The notes below the pieces were generated by a model. That model worked only from the letters and a program-made list of their open reading frames with translations, had not been told where the DNA came from and did no database searches. Source: Galaxea fascicularis (taxonomy: Eukaryota; Cnidaria; Anthozoa; Scleractinia; Euphylliidae). From it: 64,000 bases of DNA. The stretch lies in contig OX419343.1 in assembly GCA_948470475.1 (NCBI GenBank), positions 9,849,268 through 9,913,267 on the forward strand, written 5' to 3'. The stretch's first letter is position 1; each line of letters opens with the position of its first letter. The translations under genes and the position numbers were made by a program. This document shows positions 31,400-43,450 of this stretch, piece by piece.

Positions 31400-33880
31400 A
31401 AAGTCACGGCAAGTGTACCGACCTACCAGCTCTCTCGCCTTTGATGTTATTTCTATTTTTACAATGTTTATGCATTTTGGTCACGTGATCAGATCAAGAC
31501 TTTCCAGTAAATGGACTATCAATTTAAGTGGAACAAAACTGCTTGGCTCGAAGTTTTTACCACAGGGCACGGCAAGCAAACCTCCTTTACTTACCGAGAT
31601 AACTCATGATCATATTTCATGTTCAAACAATTTATGTTCAAGACGTGAGAGCAATGTCTCATAGGAAGACATGGGGGTGGTGGTGGGGCTGGCCCCCTGG
31701 TCCCCTCCCTTGGATCCACCATTGTTGACACTGGCTTGGGACAAGGAAAGGATTGGTTGCTCAGACTGAGCACCGGCACTAGTTTTGTAAAGTTTTTAAA
31801 ACAAACAGCATCGATATCTCTTTTTACTCAATGTTTACTGACCTTAGCTTTACAACTATTATTATTGCTCATGTGGCTTCTCGATTCCATGGCCACAACA
31901 GTGCCACTATGGCCTAAACCTTTAACAATGAAGGGAGAGCCATAATGCTTTCACCACATTTTGAAAGACATTTAACAGGAAGATGTGAGACTCAACACAC
32001 CGGTTGCATGTGACAGAGTGTACATTTTCATTGGTTGTATAAAATATGACAAAGTTCAAGACTGCAGTTATATTTCTCCCAGTTTCAAAACAAAGTAACT
32101 TTTATTTAAGACTCAGCATGCTTTCTGCATAATTTGATTTAATTTTAATTATTTTCTTAGACAAATTAATGGAATAAATAATGCTTATAGATAACATGGC
32201 TGGGGAAATGGTGAGAATGAATTTCACAGCACACCTAGAACAATAATTATTGAGTGTAACTGTGGTAAAATGCTTTTAGTAAACAGCTGTCTTTTTTAAC
32301 TTCTTGGAACTTTTTTAAGAGTAACTGACTTATTTCCCAAGCAAAATGGAATTTCAAAAATGTGAAGAGCTGTCATGGGGAACACAAAGTCCCCATTCAT
32401 TTGTCAGTGTTACTTTTTTTATTAATACTTTACTTGGCATGTTTGCATGCCAGTCAAATAAATACCCTTTACTAGATTAGCCACTTACCCATGCATTGTC
32501 AAAGCTTCCAACCCCACCAAAATGTACTTTCCCCAACCACCAGGCAAAGTGATAAAAGCAAGCCCATTAGCTCCCTCTATTTTTTTAAATTACACCCCCT
32601 AACCCCCCCCCCTCCCAAAAAAAACTTCACAAACTAAAATCATTCTGAAGATAGGCCCTCTCAAATTAAGTCCAGTGACTTTAATAGGGTTGACAGCTGA
32701 TTGTTTTTTTTTTAGATTTTGTATGGTGTTTTTGCTATGAAACTAAGATACCATGCACTGAGAGAAGCAATCTGTCAGAGTTGAGGACCCTAAAAGTTGT
32801 TTGAGCAAACACATGTATATCAGAAGCATTATGGGATGAATCATATTTAAACTTTTTTCTCTTGTTTCTTTTTAACCCCTAATAAGTGTTACTCTATGCA
32901 GGTCTGATTCCAGATCATGTGTCTTTTTACTTAGATCAAACTTCATTCACTCCTGGATGCCAATCCTCTCCCTCTGATCACCTAATATCACCACACATAA
33001 CAGGGAAAATTTTAAGCTTAATGACCAAAACTGGAACTGACTATATATTCATCAGCTGTGACCAGTGTTGTTTCCGGTCACAATTTAAAGGATCCTTTAA
33101 ATTTGGATATGTTTTTGGATGTTTTGTACATGGCATTATAAATACCCCCTATTTTATCTCACTAGTAAATGGTTGCTTACAAAATAATAATTATTTGGAA
33201 TTGCTTAAGCTTGTGTGTTAACCTCATAATGACACTACAAGGTAAAATCCTGGTAGTACTTATACATAATGATATCACAATATTATTTTGCAACCAATAA
33301 ACAATTAAATTAATCATTCCCTAAAACATACCACTAAAAATGGAGGCAATTTGAAAAGGAAGTTTTGAAAAGACCAAGATGAAGTCCAACATAATAGGAG
33401 CCCAGTAAGAAGGGTGGTACTGATCAAGTGGTCTTAAGTTTGTAAACACAAGAGTCTACAAAATGTCTGCCAAATTTCACCAGCCTTTGTCTCAATTTTT
33501 TGACCAAGTTATCTCTAAAAATGCAACATGGTTCCCAGAAAAATGGGATCATGTTGGAATGTTGTAAACTTTCACATACTATCCAGCACCCTTAATAGGT
33601 GCATGGGGAACTCTCCCATCAAAAACATAAGGAGTGATTTGCATATGCAAGGGGATCAACATGACCCACAAGAATATTACCAGTAAGCCAGAAATCAATA
33701 ATAATTATTATTATGACATACAGGGACTACATGCTTTTAATGGAGAGAACTGGTATTTACTGTAGGCATCAGCTGGCACATGCATATAAATGTACAATGT
33801 ACGTCTATTAAATTAATCCCTAGAAACACTCCCAATACTTGTAAGAAGAAGACTCTTGCCCCCAAAACATATTTCTTCAA
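31400..33880. other. Intergenic, nothing recognised
   Basis: AT-rich with short frames only; no convincing coding, RNA or repeat structure apart from a C-run at about 32604-32616. The left part may hold the 3' UTR of the ATP-grasp gene. Confidence 0.4.
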
Positions 33881-35059
33881 CTATATAACTTTACTTGTAA
33901 CATTCAACTTGTAGAAAAGATCCTGCACTTCTTCAGGTGTCTTTGCAAAAACAGACACATAAGATTCACATCCTTTGTCAGCATCCATAACAGAAAGTAT
34001 GACAATCTTCCCCTCCCCTTTGCCATTGACATTGTTTGCCATCTCAACTAACATTTGAGCTGTCATGTTCCCATGCTTATTTTTGCAGAATACTGCAGAA
34101 TGCTTCAAACCAATGTCTAGAGCCATATGGCGTGCTAGCAATAAATGAGTTGTGTCGCCACCAATTCTTGGGTTGACGTCTACCAGGTACTTTGCATGGT
34201 CTGTGATTAAAACCTCAAAAGTCACCAAACCAAAGTAACCTCGGTTTTGAAGGTACTTCTTAACAGGTAAAGTGAATTCTTCAAAAACAAGGCTTTTGTA
34301 TTCCTCCTGCTTGTCCCAATCCAGTGATCCAGAAGTCCAGGAAAACCCATTAAATCCACCGGACGTTGTACCCAGCCAAAATAGATCACCCGACTTGTGC
34401 AGATAAAACTGGAAGCTGGGAACTTCCTTTACCCCTGGGATAAATTCTTGCATAACAATCCCATCCTTCCACTTGCATACGTTTTTCATTTGATGCAAAG
34501 CGTTTGACAACTCATTCTCGTTGTTAACAAACCAGCTTCCCCGTCCGCCCATACCCAGGTCGGCTTTAACCGCGCAAGGATAGGAAATTGAATTTACGTC
34601 CAAGTGTCTGGGAAAGGGCACACCGACATCGAGGATCGAACTTTTGAGTTGCAGTTTGTATAACAGGTCCGGATGTATGCTCTGTTTGTGGTCTGGGATA
34701 CCTTGCAACGCAGCCGTAGTTACAACTGGAATTTCGTCTCTCAGAGCGTCTTCCAGAGGTTTTATAACGGGCGATGGAAAAGCGGGAAGCCACTGCCTCC
34801 AGTGTTGTTGTAAATATGCTTGGGGCTGGCACTCCATAATTATAGGAACTTCATTTCCAGCGGCTGGAAGATGTCGGAATGGATACAAAAAGCGATAGAA
34901 ATCCCGCGAAGATGGCGGACAATCGTACAAGCGAAATTTCTTATCGTTCAAGAATCGATAGCCCTTTAAATAAGACGAAGGCCTCTGTGGTAGAAAGTAG
35001 GCTTCCTTAAGACATTTCTGAATTAACTTGCCAATGGTGACAACGTTCTTTGAAGACAT
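33881..35059 (-). CDS. ATP-grasp domain protein, substrate unknown, intronless
   Basis: 392 residues in one exon. The C-terminal half is an ATP-grasp fold: AVKADLGMGGRGSWF (163-177) supplies the ATP lysine K165 and the glycine loop, MQEFIPGVKE (203-212) the hinge glutamate, and YLVDVNPRIGGDTTHLL (291-307) the metal-binding pair with D294 and N296, where many family members have E and N. The family joins a carboxylate to an amine or thiol using ATP through an acyl-phosphate. The N-terminal 130 residues look like a substrate domain I do not recognise. No signal peptide or membrane segment, so it is probably cytosolic. Resemblance is to stand-alone ligases rather than biotin carboxylases. A link to mycosporine biosynthesis (MysC is ATP-grasp) was considered, but nothing specific supports it. 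Confidence 0.78.
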   Translation of the reverse strand: MSSKNVVTIGKLIQKCLKEAYFLPQRPSSYLKGYRFLNDKKFRLYDCPPSSRDFYRFLYPFRHLPAAGNEVPIIMECQPQAYLQQHWRQWLPAFPSPVIKPLEDALRDEIPVVTTAALQGIPDHKQSIHPDLLYKLQLKSSILDVGVPFPRHLDVNSISYPCAVKADLGMGGRGSWFVNNENELSNALHQMKNVCKWKDGIVMQEFIPGVKEVPSFQFYLHKSGDLFWLGTTSGGFNGFSWTSGSLDWDKQEEYKSLVFEEFTLPVKKYLQNRGYFGLVTFEVLITDHAKYLVDVNPRIGGDTTHLLLARHMALDIGLKHSAVFCKNKHGNMTAQMLVEMANNVNGKGEGKIVILSVMDADKGCESYVSVFAKTPEEVQDLFYKLNVTSKVI

Positions 35060-37030
35060 CGTCTAAGATATGTTTGTTCGCGCACCAAGATTACCATAAA
35101 ACACGTGTACACGTGAGTTGCTTGGAAATTAACCAAGCTATCGATTGCGTTGAACTTCGCCAGTATAAAATTCGGCTGATGAAAGAAGTGTGAAATCTTA
35201 ACTCAAGATAGAGAACAATTTTCACTGCAATATTGTCTCTTAGAACCTGCTCAACTCGTTCTGGTTCAGGAGAAGACGATTTGCATTTAAAACAGTCCGC
35301 AGTTCATGCTCCGGAAGAGCTCTCCAAGTGACATTGCGTGACACTGCGTCTGATGAAATACTGTACGAATCTTACCAATTGTGTTTCACTCTCAAACCGA
35401 AAGTGAATTGTGAATGATGTGTGAATGATGAGTGAACGAAAACGAAAGTGAATTGTACATGAACTGTTTTATTTCGTTATAATGCTTCAAAATCTCCTAA
35501 AACTCCGTCCGATCCATTCATTGGTCATGGCGTCCTAATTTTTTTGTTTAGAATGGAGACACCGAGGCCAAGGCTCGCTGCATATCATAATGTTTCCGCA
35601 AAAACGAATTACAAGTGGAAAAGTCAAGCAACGAGTTGAGCCACTGCAATCGTAAAAACGAATATATAAACTACTCGCGGGTGAACCATGCACAAAAACG
35701 TCACTGAAATGAAAGCTCTACAACAGAAGCGTGACACTTGCGTTACATTTTACAGCTGATACGTGTTTGTAGGGTCAAACACAAGTGTAACAGCCCTCAT
35801 CAAAGCAAATAGCTCTTTGCTATCTGCATGCCAGTCAAAATTATCAAAAACAAGTTCCTCCTCTTCTGTGTACATGTACATGTACCTTGTTTCATTGGTT
35901 TTATTTATGCACTGACCAGCGGATGTGTGGAGAAAAATTGGCGGCAAAGCACCTAATCGCTTATTCGGGATATGGTCACTACTGAATTTTTCCAAGTGTG
36001 ATCAATAAACTGAATAAAATCAATAAGGTCTCGCTCTCTTCCTCTCAATCACTTGTGTAGTACTCTCTCTGGGCCTTGGAAGCTAATATTTGCATATTAA
36101 GTCTAATCTCAAGTCAAACTGCTGTTTGCCTCTATGTATAGGTCCGTATTTGAATAACGGTGATTCAAGATGTGGCTCTTGTATTGATCAGGCAGTAGAG
36201 CAGAGATCCACTCAGTGCCTGTGCTAAAAACACTGCATTTGGCAAGGGACCGTTCAACAAATAACAGTGACATGTTTAAGTTTGAGCAACGCCGCGCTGC
36301 CTGTTGGCAATAAAACAATTTTTGGAGCAACTTTTCCGCAATTTACTAGCGCAATCACGATAGCTGGCAATGAATGCAAGTGGTTATTTCAGTATTGTAT
36401 TTGATTTTTGTTGTGTCATGAAGCCAGATGGTTTTTAGAGTTTCGTGTCTATTCGTTTGGGTTTTGATATTAAATTAAGCAGAAGTGATGACGACCCTTG
36501 GATTATGGCAATACCATGAGCTACAATACCAGAATCCTACACTGACTGTACGGGTTTACAGTTAGAATGTATTATTAAATAGAGATCACAATCGATCGTA
36601 ATAACTTCGATTTCACTCCGAGGCTAATATTTTGACCTTTCCACGATTTCAATGTCCATTTTTTCATTCCTTAGACGTTATAAGTAGGAAAATGTAGAAA
36701 TTAATGAGACCATGCGGTGATTTTATTCATCCATGCCAAACCATGCAAGCTCATCTTTATGCCAATGATGAAAACAGTAACAACGGTGACACAGATAAAA
36801 GAAGAAACGTACGTCCTTGGATCGTATTTCACCAGCATCGCCCGCCAGGTCAACGAGGGCTCATATCCGCCATCCCATCCAGGAAAGAAAGGATACTGCT
36901 AGCACATGTCAAGCAAATCCCCTGGAAGGTAATGAAACTAATATTTTCAATCGGACTTAAGTGACACAGAAAGACCTACGCTACTACCATGGGAAGGGGG
37001 AGGGGAGGGAGGGGGGTGAATCTTGTGAGG
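35060..37030. other. Intergenic, no supportable gene
   Basis: Short frames near 35750-35995 and 36109-36330 (minus) and 36704-36964 (plus) lack family features. Confidence 0.35.
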
Positions 37031-37059
37031 AGGCGAAACGCTATCGTAGTCAGTGTATT

Positions 37060-37600
37060 TTGACCAACCCAGAGTAGTATCACGGAGAAGACGAAGAAAG
37101 TTTAGGGACGAATCGAACGAGACGTTAGTTTTAGAACTCATTTAATAGGAAGATAAGAAACAACTCGAAAAAGGAAAGCAAAGAAAGTATGCATGGTTAA
37201 ATTGCTCTTGAGTGACCACCCAAAAAGTGAAGCCTTACAGATGGTCGGTACACTGGATCTTCATTTACACGTACATATACACTTACAAACACGAAGTTAA
37301 GAATTTTAGAACAAGAAAATTTAAATTGAATTCCAGAAAATTTCCTTTCTAGCTCACCTTATTTTCATCCGACTCGTTCAACCGAGAGGTAAAGACAATT
37401 AGAGAAGACGAGAGACCCTGGGAACGATCAGTTGAATTCTCTGAACACTTCCTGGTTTTCCGAGAAATAATTATTTCATAAAAACAAGTCCTGTCACGCA
37501 CTGTAGAAATTTTCCACGTACCTGAGAGTGATGCTGGCAAACGAATTTCGCCGGACACGTCATAAAGCGGTTTGTTTCTGAGACACCAAAGTTGTTGCAA
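37060..37600 (-). other. Possible unassigned coding exons
   Basis: A minus-strand frame at 37600-37349 (QLWCLRNKPLYDVSGEIRLP...) ends next to AATAAG|GTGAGC, a fair donor. Leftward, 37141-37060 reads MSSKTNVSFDSSLNFLRLL. The two could be exons of one gene, but phase, start and end are unresolved and no family is recognised. Confidence 0.2.
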
Positions 37601-38866
37601 ACCAGAGATCTGCAGAGGTAGCTGTACTCGAAGACGAAGACTGAGTACGGCGTGAATCCATCGGTTGGACTCTGAGCTAGGCTAATCAGATCAATTCAAC
37701 TGAGTAAGTCTTGTAGCTTTGATTGCCATGATTTCATAATTATAATACTGACATAAAAGGCTTTCAGAAGGCTGTACACAGGCAGAATTATTCATCTGCA
37801 TAGAAGATAGAGCGATGTATTTTACGATTTCTAGGTGCACAGTCATTGACGCAAACAACGTAAACTCGTTTCGAGCTATCGCCTTCAAAACAAAATGCAT
37901 CGTCGACAAAATTACTTCATCCTCTCTTGATTCACAGTATGAAATGGAATTTTACTCGTTTACTGACTTTGATATGATGAAGATTTTGAATTAATTGTAA
38001 GGCTCGCTCGCCGGACAACTAACCGACGGGATAGCCGAGACTACTTCGTTTCATCTGTCTTTTCCCAGAATTTCAATCCGTTCGGGGTCAGCGTCAGGAC
38101 GCAAACACAAGTTCAATTAAGGATACATTTCATTTAATAAAACTTACGCTTTAAGAAAGTCGTTGAATGTTGACCGAGAAGCGTTCCATAGGCTCACTTC
38201 ATCATTACACCTTTAAAATGCTTACAGATGCTTCATAATCGAGAATCAGTATGCTGTCACTCAGTCGTGTGTTTTGACTGCATCTTGAACATTGCATTAA
38301 GACAATCTTTTAGGTTATACTGAATTTCTCTCATGGAGAGCACAGGAAACCAAAACATGAAAATTGAACTGAGCGTGTGTGTTTCAAAATATTAATCAAT
38401 TTTAATTGACAATAACTGCTAAAAACCTTCACAAAAATCTGGGGACAAAAATATTTTCTTAGGCCCGGTTGAGACGCCGCTCCACTCATGATTCAGACGG
38501 TGTACCGTCTGTCGAACCTAATATGTATTTTATGTAAGGAGAAGGCGTAACATATTCATACATTGTCATAATTAATGCAATTGGTTGCTAACGCCCAGTG
38601 GGTTTTTCATGGGTTTCTCTAGCACTTTAATTTACACTGCAGAGTTAATTCTCTGTTTCACCACTTGTGTTTATAGTGCTACGCGGCACAACATATACAT
38701 ATATATGTTGTGCCGCGTAGCACTATAAACACATACAAGTTGTGGAACAGAGAATTAACTCTGAAGTGTAAATTAAAGTGCTAATAGAAACCCATCAAAA
38801 ACCCACTGAGCGTTAGCCCTAGTAAAGGGTATCAGGGAACCACACGAGGCAAAGAAAAAATTCTTA

Positions 38867-38938
38867 TGACCTCGGTGGGAATCGAACCCACGACCTCCGG
38901 ATTAGATCTACCGTTGCTCTGCCACCTTAATCGCCCCC
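38867..38938 (-). repeat. Second tRNA-like SINE head, opposite orientation
   Basis: The 3' two-thirds (GGCAGAGCAACGGTAGATC through GGTTCGATTCCCACC to GGTCA) is identical to the plus copy, but the 5' portion (GGGGGCGATTAAGGTGGC) differs, so box A is altered. Confidence 0.65.
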
Positions 38939-38952
38939 GACTTTCTCTGTCC

Positions 38953-39026
38953 GACCTAGTAGCTTAGTCGGCAGAGCAACGGTAGATCTAATCCGGAGGT
39001 CGTGGGTTCGATTCCCACCGAGGTCA
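38953..39026 (+). repeat. tRNA-like SINE head with intact pol III boxes
   Basis: 74 nt beginning GACCTAG and ending AGGTCA (acceptor stem 6 of 7 pairs). Box A TAGCTTAGTCGG and box B GGTTCGATTCC fit consensus exactly. The anticodon stem is poor, so this is a SINE promoter rather than a working tRNA. Confidence 0.7.
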
Positions 39027-39534
39027 TAAGAATTTTTTCTTTGCCTCGTGTGGTTCCCTGATACCCTTTACTAGGGCTAACGCCCAGTGGGTTTTTCATG
39101 GGTTTCTATTAGCACTTTAATTTACACTTCAGAGTTAATTCTCTGTTCCACCACTTGCATTAATTTATTTGCCTAGCACCAATGTGGCCCCGGTTCTTTT
39201 CCCGGTCTTGGCGTCATATGTGGATTACGTTTGTTGTTGGTTTGACTCCGGTTTTCACCCTTTCCTCAAAAAGCAATTTTTCCATATTCCAGTTCGGTCT
39301 AAGTTCCCAGTTATCACACCTTGTGTGCTACATACAGTGTTGACACTCAAATATAAAGTGATTCATTTTATTTTATTTTATTTATCACGTTTAGCACTTT
39401 GTCGTACACTGAATACCCACAGCCATCTTTCTTTCATTCCCGAGGTCATGGAAACTAGCGAATGCGAATTAAGTTACTTATGTTTTATATTTCTATGTGG
39501 AGTTTTAACTGGCCTTACCGTCAGAGACTGGAAC

Positions 39535-39902
39535 TTAGGCACGGTTTACACGGACGCGGTTTGATTTGTAACCGCACACCTTTCGTTTACACGGCGTCGG
39601 TCGAGTTCGTTATCAGAACCGGGTCGTTTTCAAAACGCTTTCAAAAGTGGAGCGATTCGCTCCAGAGTATCGAAGAGAAAAGCAAAACGATGATTCTGGA
39701 TTCGGCATGGGAGAACTCGTGTTTGGTAGGAAAACTCTTTACTGGTTTCGAGATTCAACTGACGAAGCGCAAGGGCCTCAGAACGAGGTCGCCATGACGT
39801 GTGAGTTCCGTGTAAACACTTGGAAACCGTGTCCTTTTCGATGCAGTTTCGAGGTCATTAAACCGTTTCCATTGGAAACCGTTTCCGTGTAAACGACGCT
39901 TA
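39535..39902. mobile_element. MITE with GTTTACACGGA ends
   Basis: CTTAGGCACGGTTTACACGG at the left and CCGTGTAAACGACGCTTAAG at the right are imperfect inverted repeats. GTTTACACGG and CCGTGTAAAC motifs repeat inside (about 39590, 39810). Target duplication not resolved. Confidence 0.6.
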
Positions 39903-40324
39903 AGAGTCTTTCCCTGACCTGTCATGATAACTGTGTAATGGTTGATAGAATCACAGACTGCAGTTTCTACGATCATCCTTTAAAACCTTCCACAGTCTTA
40001 ACAAATTAGGAACGCTACTTTATTTTTTTTTTATAAAAATTAGTTCATGCGCGAGCAGGACTCATAAGCCGATTTCTTCGTCTCATCCAATAGGCTACAA
40101 ATATTTTTCACGGTTGAACTACTCGTACCGGTGATTGTCATCAAATAAATGGAGTAAAAATATTCAAATTACAGTGCATTACCTTAAGTAGCTTCCAAGC
40201 TGAGGACGTTGCTGTAACCCAACAATGACTTGGGAACGGTAAATGTAGAGCTGACTTCATCGATTTTGGGTACGTGGCGAATGACTGAATGGCAGTTTTA
40301 TTTTATTTTTATAACAGACTGAAG

Positions 40325-41101
40325 ATGGAAAGGTCGTTACGCAGCGTCGATCCTTTTGCCTATTACGTGAATAGTTTGTCTGATTTTGAACCAGAAGTCG
40401 TGAAAGCTTACAAGACGCAAGACCAGGCAAGAATCAAACAGCTTGCTTCTACAGGCCAAATGGACATGGATTTGTTCATCTGTGTTAACAAAAGTTGGCA
40501 TGGGTTTATTCTTTGTGTACCCACGGGCCAAGATGATACGGGTTTAGTAGACTTTTCCGATGTCGTACAATCTCTCTTTGATATTCCCTCCCTGACACTG
40601 TGCTGGCAATATGAATTGTGCATTGAGAATGAACAGCTGCGCTGGTATAAGATACGTAAAGAATGCTCGCTCTTCAGAGACATTGAGGGAAGAATTAAAC
40701 GCTGTTTTCACATCGGTAGGTTCAAGGGTGCCAGCTTAAACGGTCTACAATTTGCCGCCATGAGGGCCGCTCCTCACCGCTACAGCGTTCTGCTGGAGGA
40801 CTGCGTCGAGTTTGCTAAGGAGTTTTGTGTCCAGGCCCTCGCGTACTGTTCCAACTGGCACGAGTTAGAGGAACAAGTCCACTCCAACATCGCCAAGGCA
40901 ACAGCAAGCGGCTTCAGTGTCGAAAAGCTGTCGCGGAATATTCGCAGCTCCGGCTGGCTCGGAAATACTTTCATCGGAGGATTGGACGTCAGCAGTTTTT
41001 TGTCGTCTCGATATGCTGTCGCCGCACTCGTTTGTTTAATTGCGTTTTTGTTTGTTTATCCAGTGGTCGTTGCTGTTGTTATGATAAAATTGCTTAAGTA
41101 A
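40325..41101 (+). CDS. Tail-anchored protein with possible papain-like (LRAT/NlpC-type) core
   Basis: 258 residues from the ATG at 40325. The upstream in-frame ATG (40289) is rejected because a strong 3' splice site (T-rich tract, then ATAACAG at 40317) lies between them, implying a 5' UTR intron. H59 in NKSWHGFILCV and C160 in YSVLLEDCVEFAKEFC, about 100 residues apart, have the spacing and local patterns of the His and Cys in permuted NlpC/P60 (LRAT, PPPDE-like) folds; C160 sits where such proteins have NC or DC before a helix. The last 30 residues (AVAALVCLIAFLFVYPVVVAVVMI) form one membrane segment, so the body would face the cytosol. The fold assignment is inference. CCAAT (about 40089) and TATAAAA (about 40032) lie upstream. 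Confidence 0.7.
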   Translation: MERSLRSVDPFAYYVNSLSDFEPEVVKAYKTQDQARIKQLASTGQMDMDLFICVNKSWHGFILCVPTGQDDTGLVDFSDVVQSLFDIPSLTLCWQYELCIENEQLRWYKIRKECSLFRDIEGRIKRCFHIGRFKGASLNGLQFAAMRAAPHRYSVLLEDCVEFAKEFCVQALAYCSNWHELEEQVHSNIAKATASGFSVEKLSRNIRSSGWLGNTFIGGLDVSSFLSSRYAVAALVCLIAFLFVYPVVVAVVMIKLLK

Positions 41102-42863
41102 GTAGAAAGCTCATAGTTTGCGCCCGAAAAAAAACATAACAAGCAACTGTATCTGTAACTCGGTTTTCTGACGGCCGACTTAGATAGCAGGACTCTCGCA
41201 GCAATGCAACGGTCCAATACAACTTCTTTGCGCACGCTGCACGTAGTATGAGCCAAATCGGATACAGCACTCGCCTTTATCTACATTTTAAAATAGGTCT
41301 GAAAGTGCTGCGTCAGTTTTTGTGTTGTGTACATCTGTCCTGTAGATGTCAAAGGTCTGATTTTGACAGCCCGATTTATGTTGCAGTGGTGATTGGTGCG
41401 GTAAGCTAACCGCACGTGACAGTCGTAAGCAAATTAAAACACGACTTAGTAACTTAATATTAGCTCAGCTAGCATTATAATTATTATTTTATTATTACAG
41501 TTCGACCTTCTTTTAATAGGATAATAAGAATCCAAATTAAAGGTAACTTGATTGAAAACCCAATTGGTAAGAGGCTTACCAGTTGGCTAACGTACAGGCG
41601 TGATCCAAGAGTTCAACTGAAGACTACGGATGAACATGTACAGTTCAGCTATATCATCCGGAACCTGGGAACTTCCAGATAATGAGTACACCACCTACCG
41701 TAACTCCTCGATCAGGCTGCCTCCACTCGTTTACCATATTATGTTTGTTTTGTTCGGTGAAGTAAAGGAACACAAGAATTTTTTCAATCGTTTCTGTTAA
41801 AGAAATGGAGGCTTATTTATCATTAGAGACTGTCGCTTTAGACTGATAAACAGAGAAAGGCTCACCGCTATCGATGCACTGAAGAGGTGCAATAGCGTCC
41901 GGTTTGCGCGGGACAATATTAAGGAAGATTCTAATAGTAAAGATATAAATAGCCTTTATCGTAGAATCTGATTAGCTATCACCAGCTATGATTTCCGCCC
42001 ATATGGGACAGTGTATTAAATTGGACAGTACGCGCCATCGCGCGCGCGCACTGGAAGAGGGCAATTGCACTTTAATATTTTCTTTACTACGCATCTAACT
42101 ATATTTTTCCTGAAAAGTTTTTCTCTAATTTCTCTCTCGAATTTTGTTATAGATACGATTAATTGGTAACAGGCCTCTGCAGGGAACTTCGTGTCCTTCA
42201 ATTCGGTCTGTACTCAAGTCAATTAAGGAAAGGGTCTCGATGAATTTGGACGGGGTGGTCCAGTTTTGAATGCATTCAAGTTGCCAAGGACGAACTTTGG
42301 GACAACCAAGCATTCCTGTCAAGTATCTCAATTTTGGCTTCGTAAACAATAGTTGTAGGTCATGTGACAGACCACAACTATTTAGGAAAGGGTAGTCCTA
42401 ATCAATTTGTCTTCTATCGATGACTTTTGATAAAAGAACTAATAAAAACGTTTTTTTTTTAATTATTTGTTTGCCATTAACTGTAACGTTTTAATTTTTG
42501 AGACGTTTCAAGTTTATTTTACACTGTTTACAGGCAAGTTAATAGACATAGTTTACAGTAATGCGGAAATAAAAATAAACAGAAATTAGCCAGTGAAAAA
42601 CAATATTTAGTCGTGTACAGTGACCAATGTAGCCAATCAGCTTTAAAGTTGGTCACTGTCATGTGTAGATATAAGTTGGCGTTGGCCGCATGTTAAATAA
42701 ATTGAAATTAATAGCTATGTATTAAATACAATATTATTATCGCAAGACAACAAAGACCACCATAAATACAAGTTAGAATAAAGGAAAAGAAGATGATGTC
42801 CTACATATTGTGCAACGTTACCTTATACTGACTAGCAGTTAAACTATGGTCAGTTTTGAGTAC
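41102..42863. other. Intergenic
   Basis: No gene recognised. A CG-alternating stretch (CGCGCGCGCG) lies near 42041-42050. Confidence 0.4.
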
Positions 42864-43450
42864 TCAACAAGAATCTTTTATACTGCTTTTTGAAGAGCAT
42901 GTATGACGTTTAAATTCTTGTGGGACATATTCCCAGATTTTTATTGCAGAGAATTTAAATGTGGATATACCATAATTAGTGCGTACTGATGGCTTAAAGA
43001 AGTTTTGATTGGCAACATACCAGGTATTATATGAGTGAATCTCTGATGCAGGTTTAAGAATATTCAGTAGTACAGCTGGGGTATTACTTTTGTCATTCTT
43101 AAATTTAAATGTATAACTGAAGTGACTGGGACTGTGTGATGAGTTCATTTTTGTTTTTCAATTCTTCGTGTTAGTGATAATTATTATTGTAGTGTTTAGC
43201 TAGTGATTAGAAGTGCTTTGTAATTATAAGAATAGCCAGTAAGTTTATTGTACTTTAAGTGTTGGCTTAGCAAAGCGTTGTTACCGTAGGAGTGTGAGGA
43301 ATCATGTTTAAACAATATGTATGTAAGATAAGTGTCGATTGTAAATGAATTAGCATAAACATATAAATGTAAGGAGTAAACCGGCGCCATGTGGAGCAGA
43401 TTTTGAAGCAAGGAAAAGAGTGTTTGATTTACTAAGCCGGAGGGCAAGAA
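42864..43450 (-). pseudogene. LINE reverse transcriptase C-terminal remnant
   Basis: IHSYNTWYVANQNFFKPSVR and TNYGISTFKFSAIKIWEYVP match the usual region after the RT thumb in jockey/CR1-like elements (HxYxTR...NYG..TF...A..WN.(I/V)P). The upstream frame at 43447-43196 is probably the same element in another frame. No catalytic motifs remain. Confidence 0.65.

Larger units (their letters stand above)
38595..39165. repeat. Palindromic array of tRNA-derived SINE copies
   Basis: One body sequence (GCCCAGTGGGTTTTTCATGG ... CACTTTAATTTACAC ... AGAGTTAATTCTCTG) occurs three times: 38596-38675 plus, about 38815-38735 minus, and 39080-39155 plus. The first two meet at a near-perfect hairpin (GTGTTTATAGTGCTACGCGG with its inverse, centre about 38702). 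The second and third carry tRNA-like heads that meet head-to-head near 38945. The whole could form two adjacent cruciforms. Confidence 0.85.

Noticed and set aside
33881..35059. MysC of mycosporine-like amino acid synthesis
   Set aside because: Both are ATP-grasp proteins, but no MysC-specific sequence is recognised and no partner pathway gene lies nearby.
38953..39026. Functional tRNA gene
   Set aside because: D and T arms and promoter boxes are good, but the anticodon stem is poorly paired and the unit continues into a repeated SINE body.
40289..40324. Upstream ATG for the tail-anchored protein
   Set aside because: A splice acceptor (T-rich tract then ACAG) sits between this ATG and the one at 40325, so the first is probably intronic.
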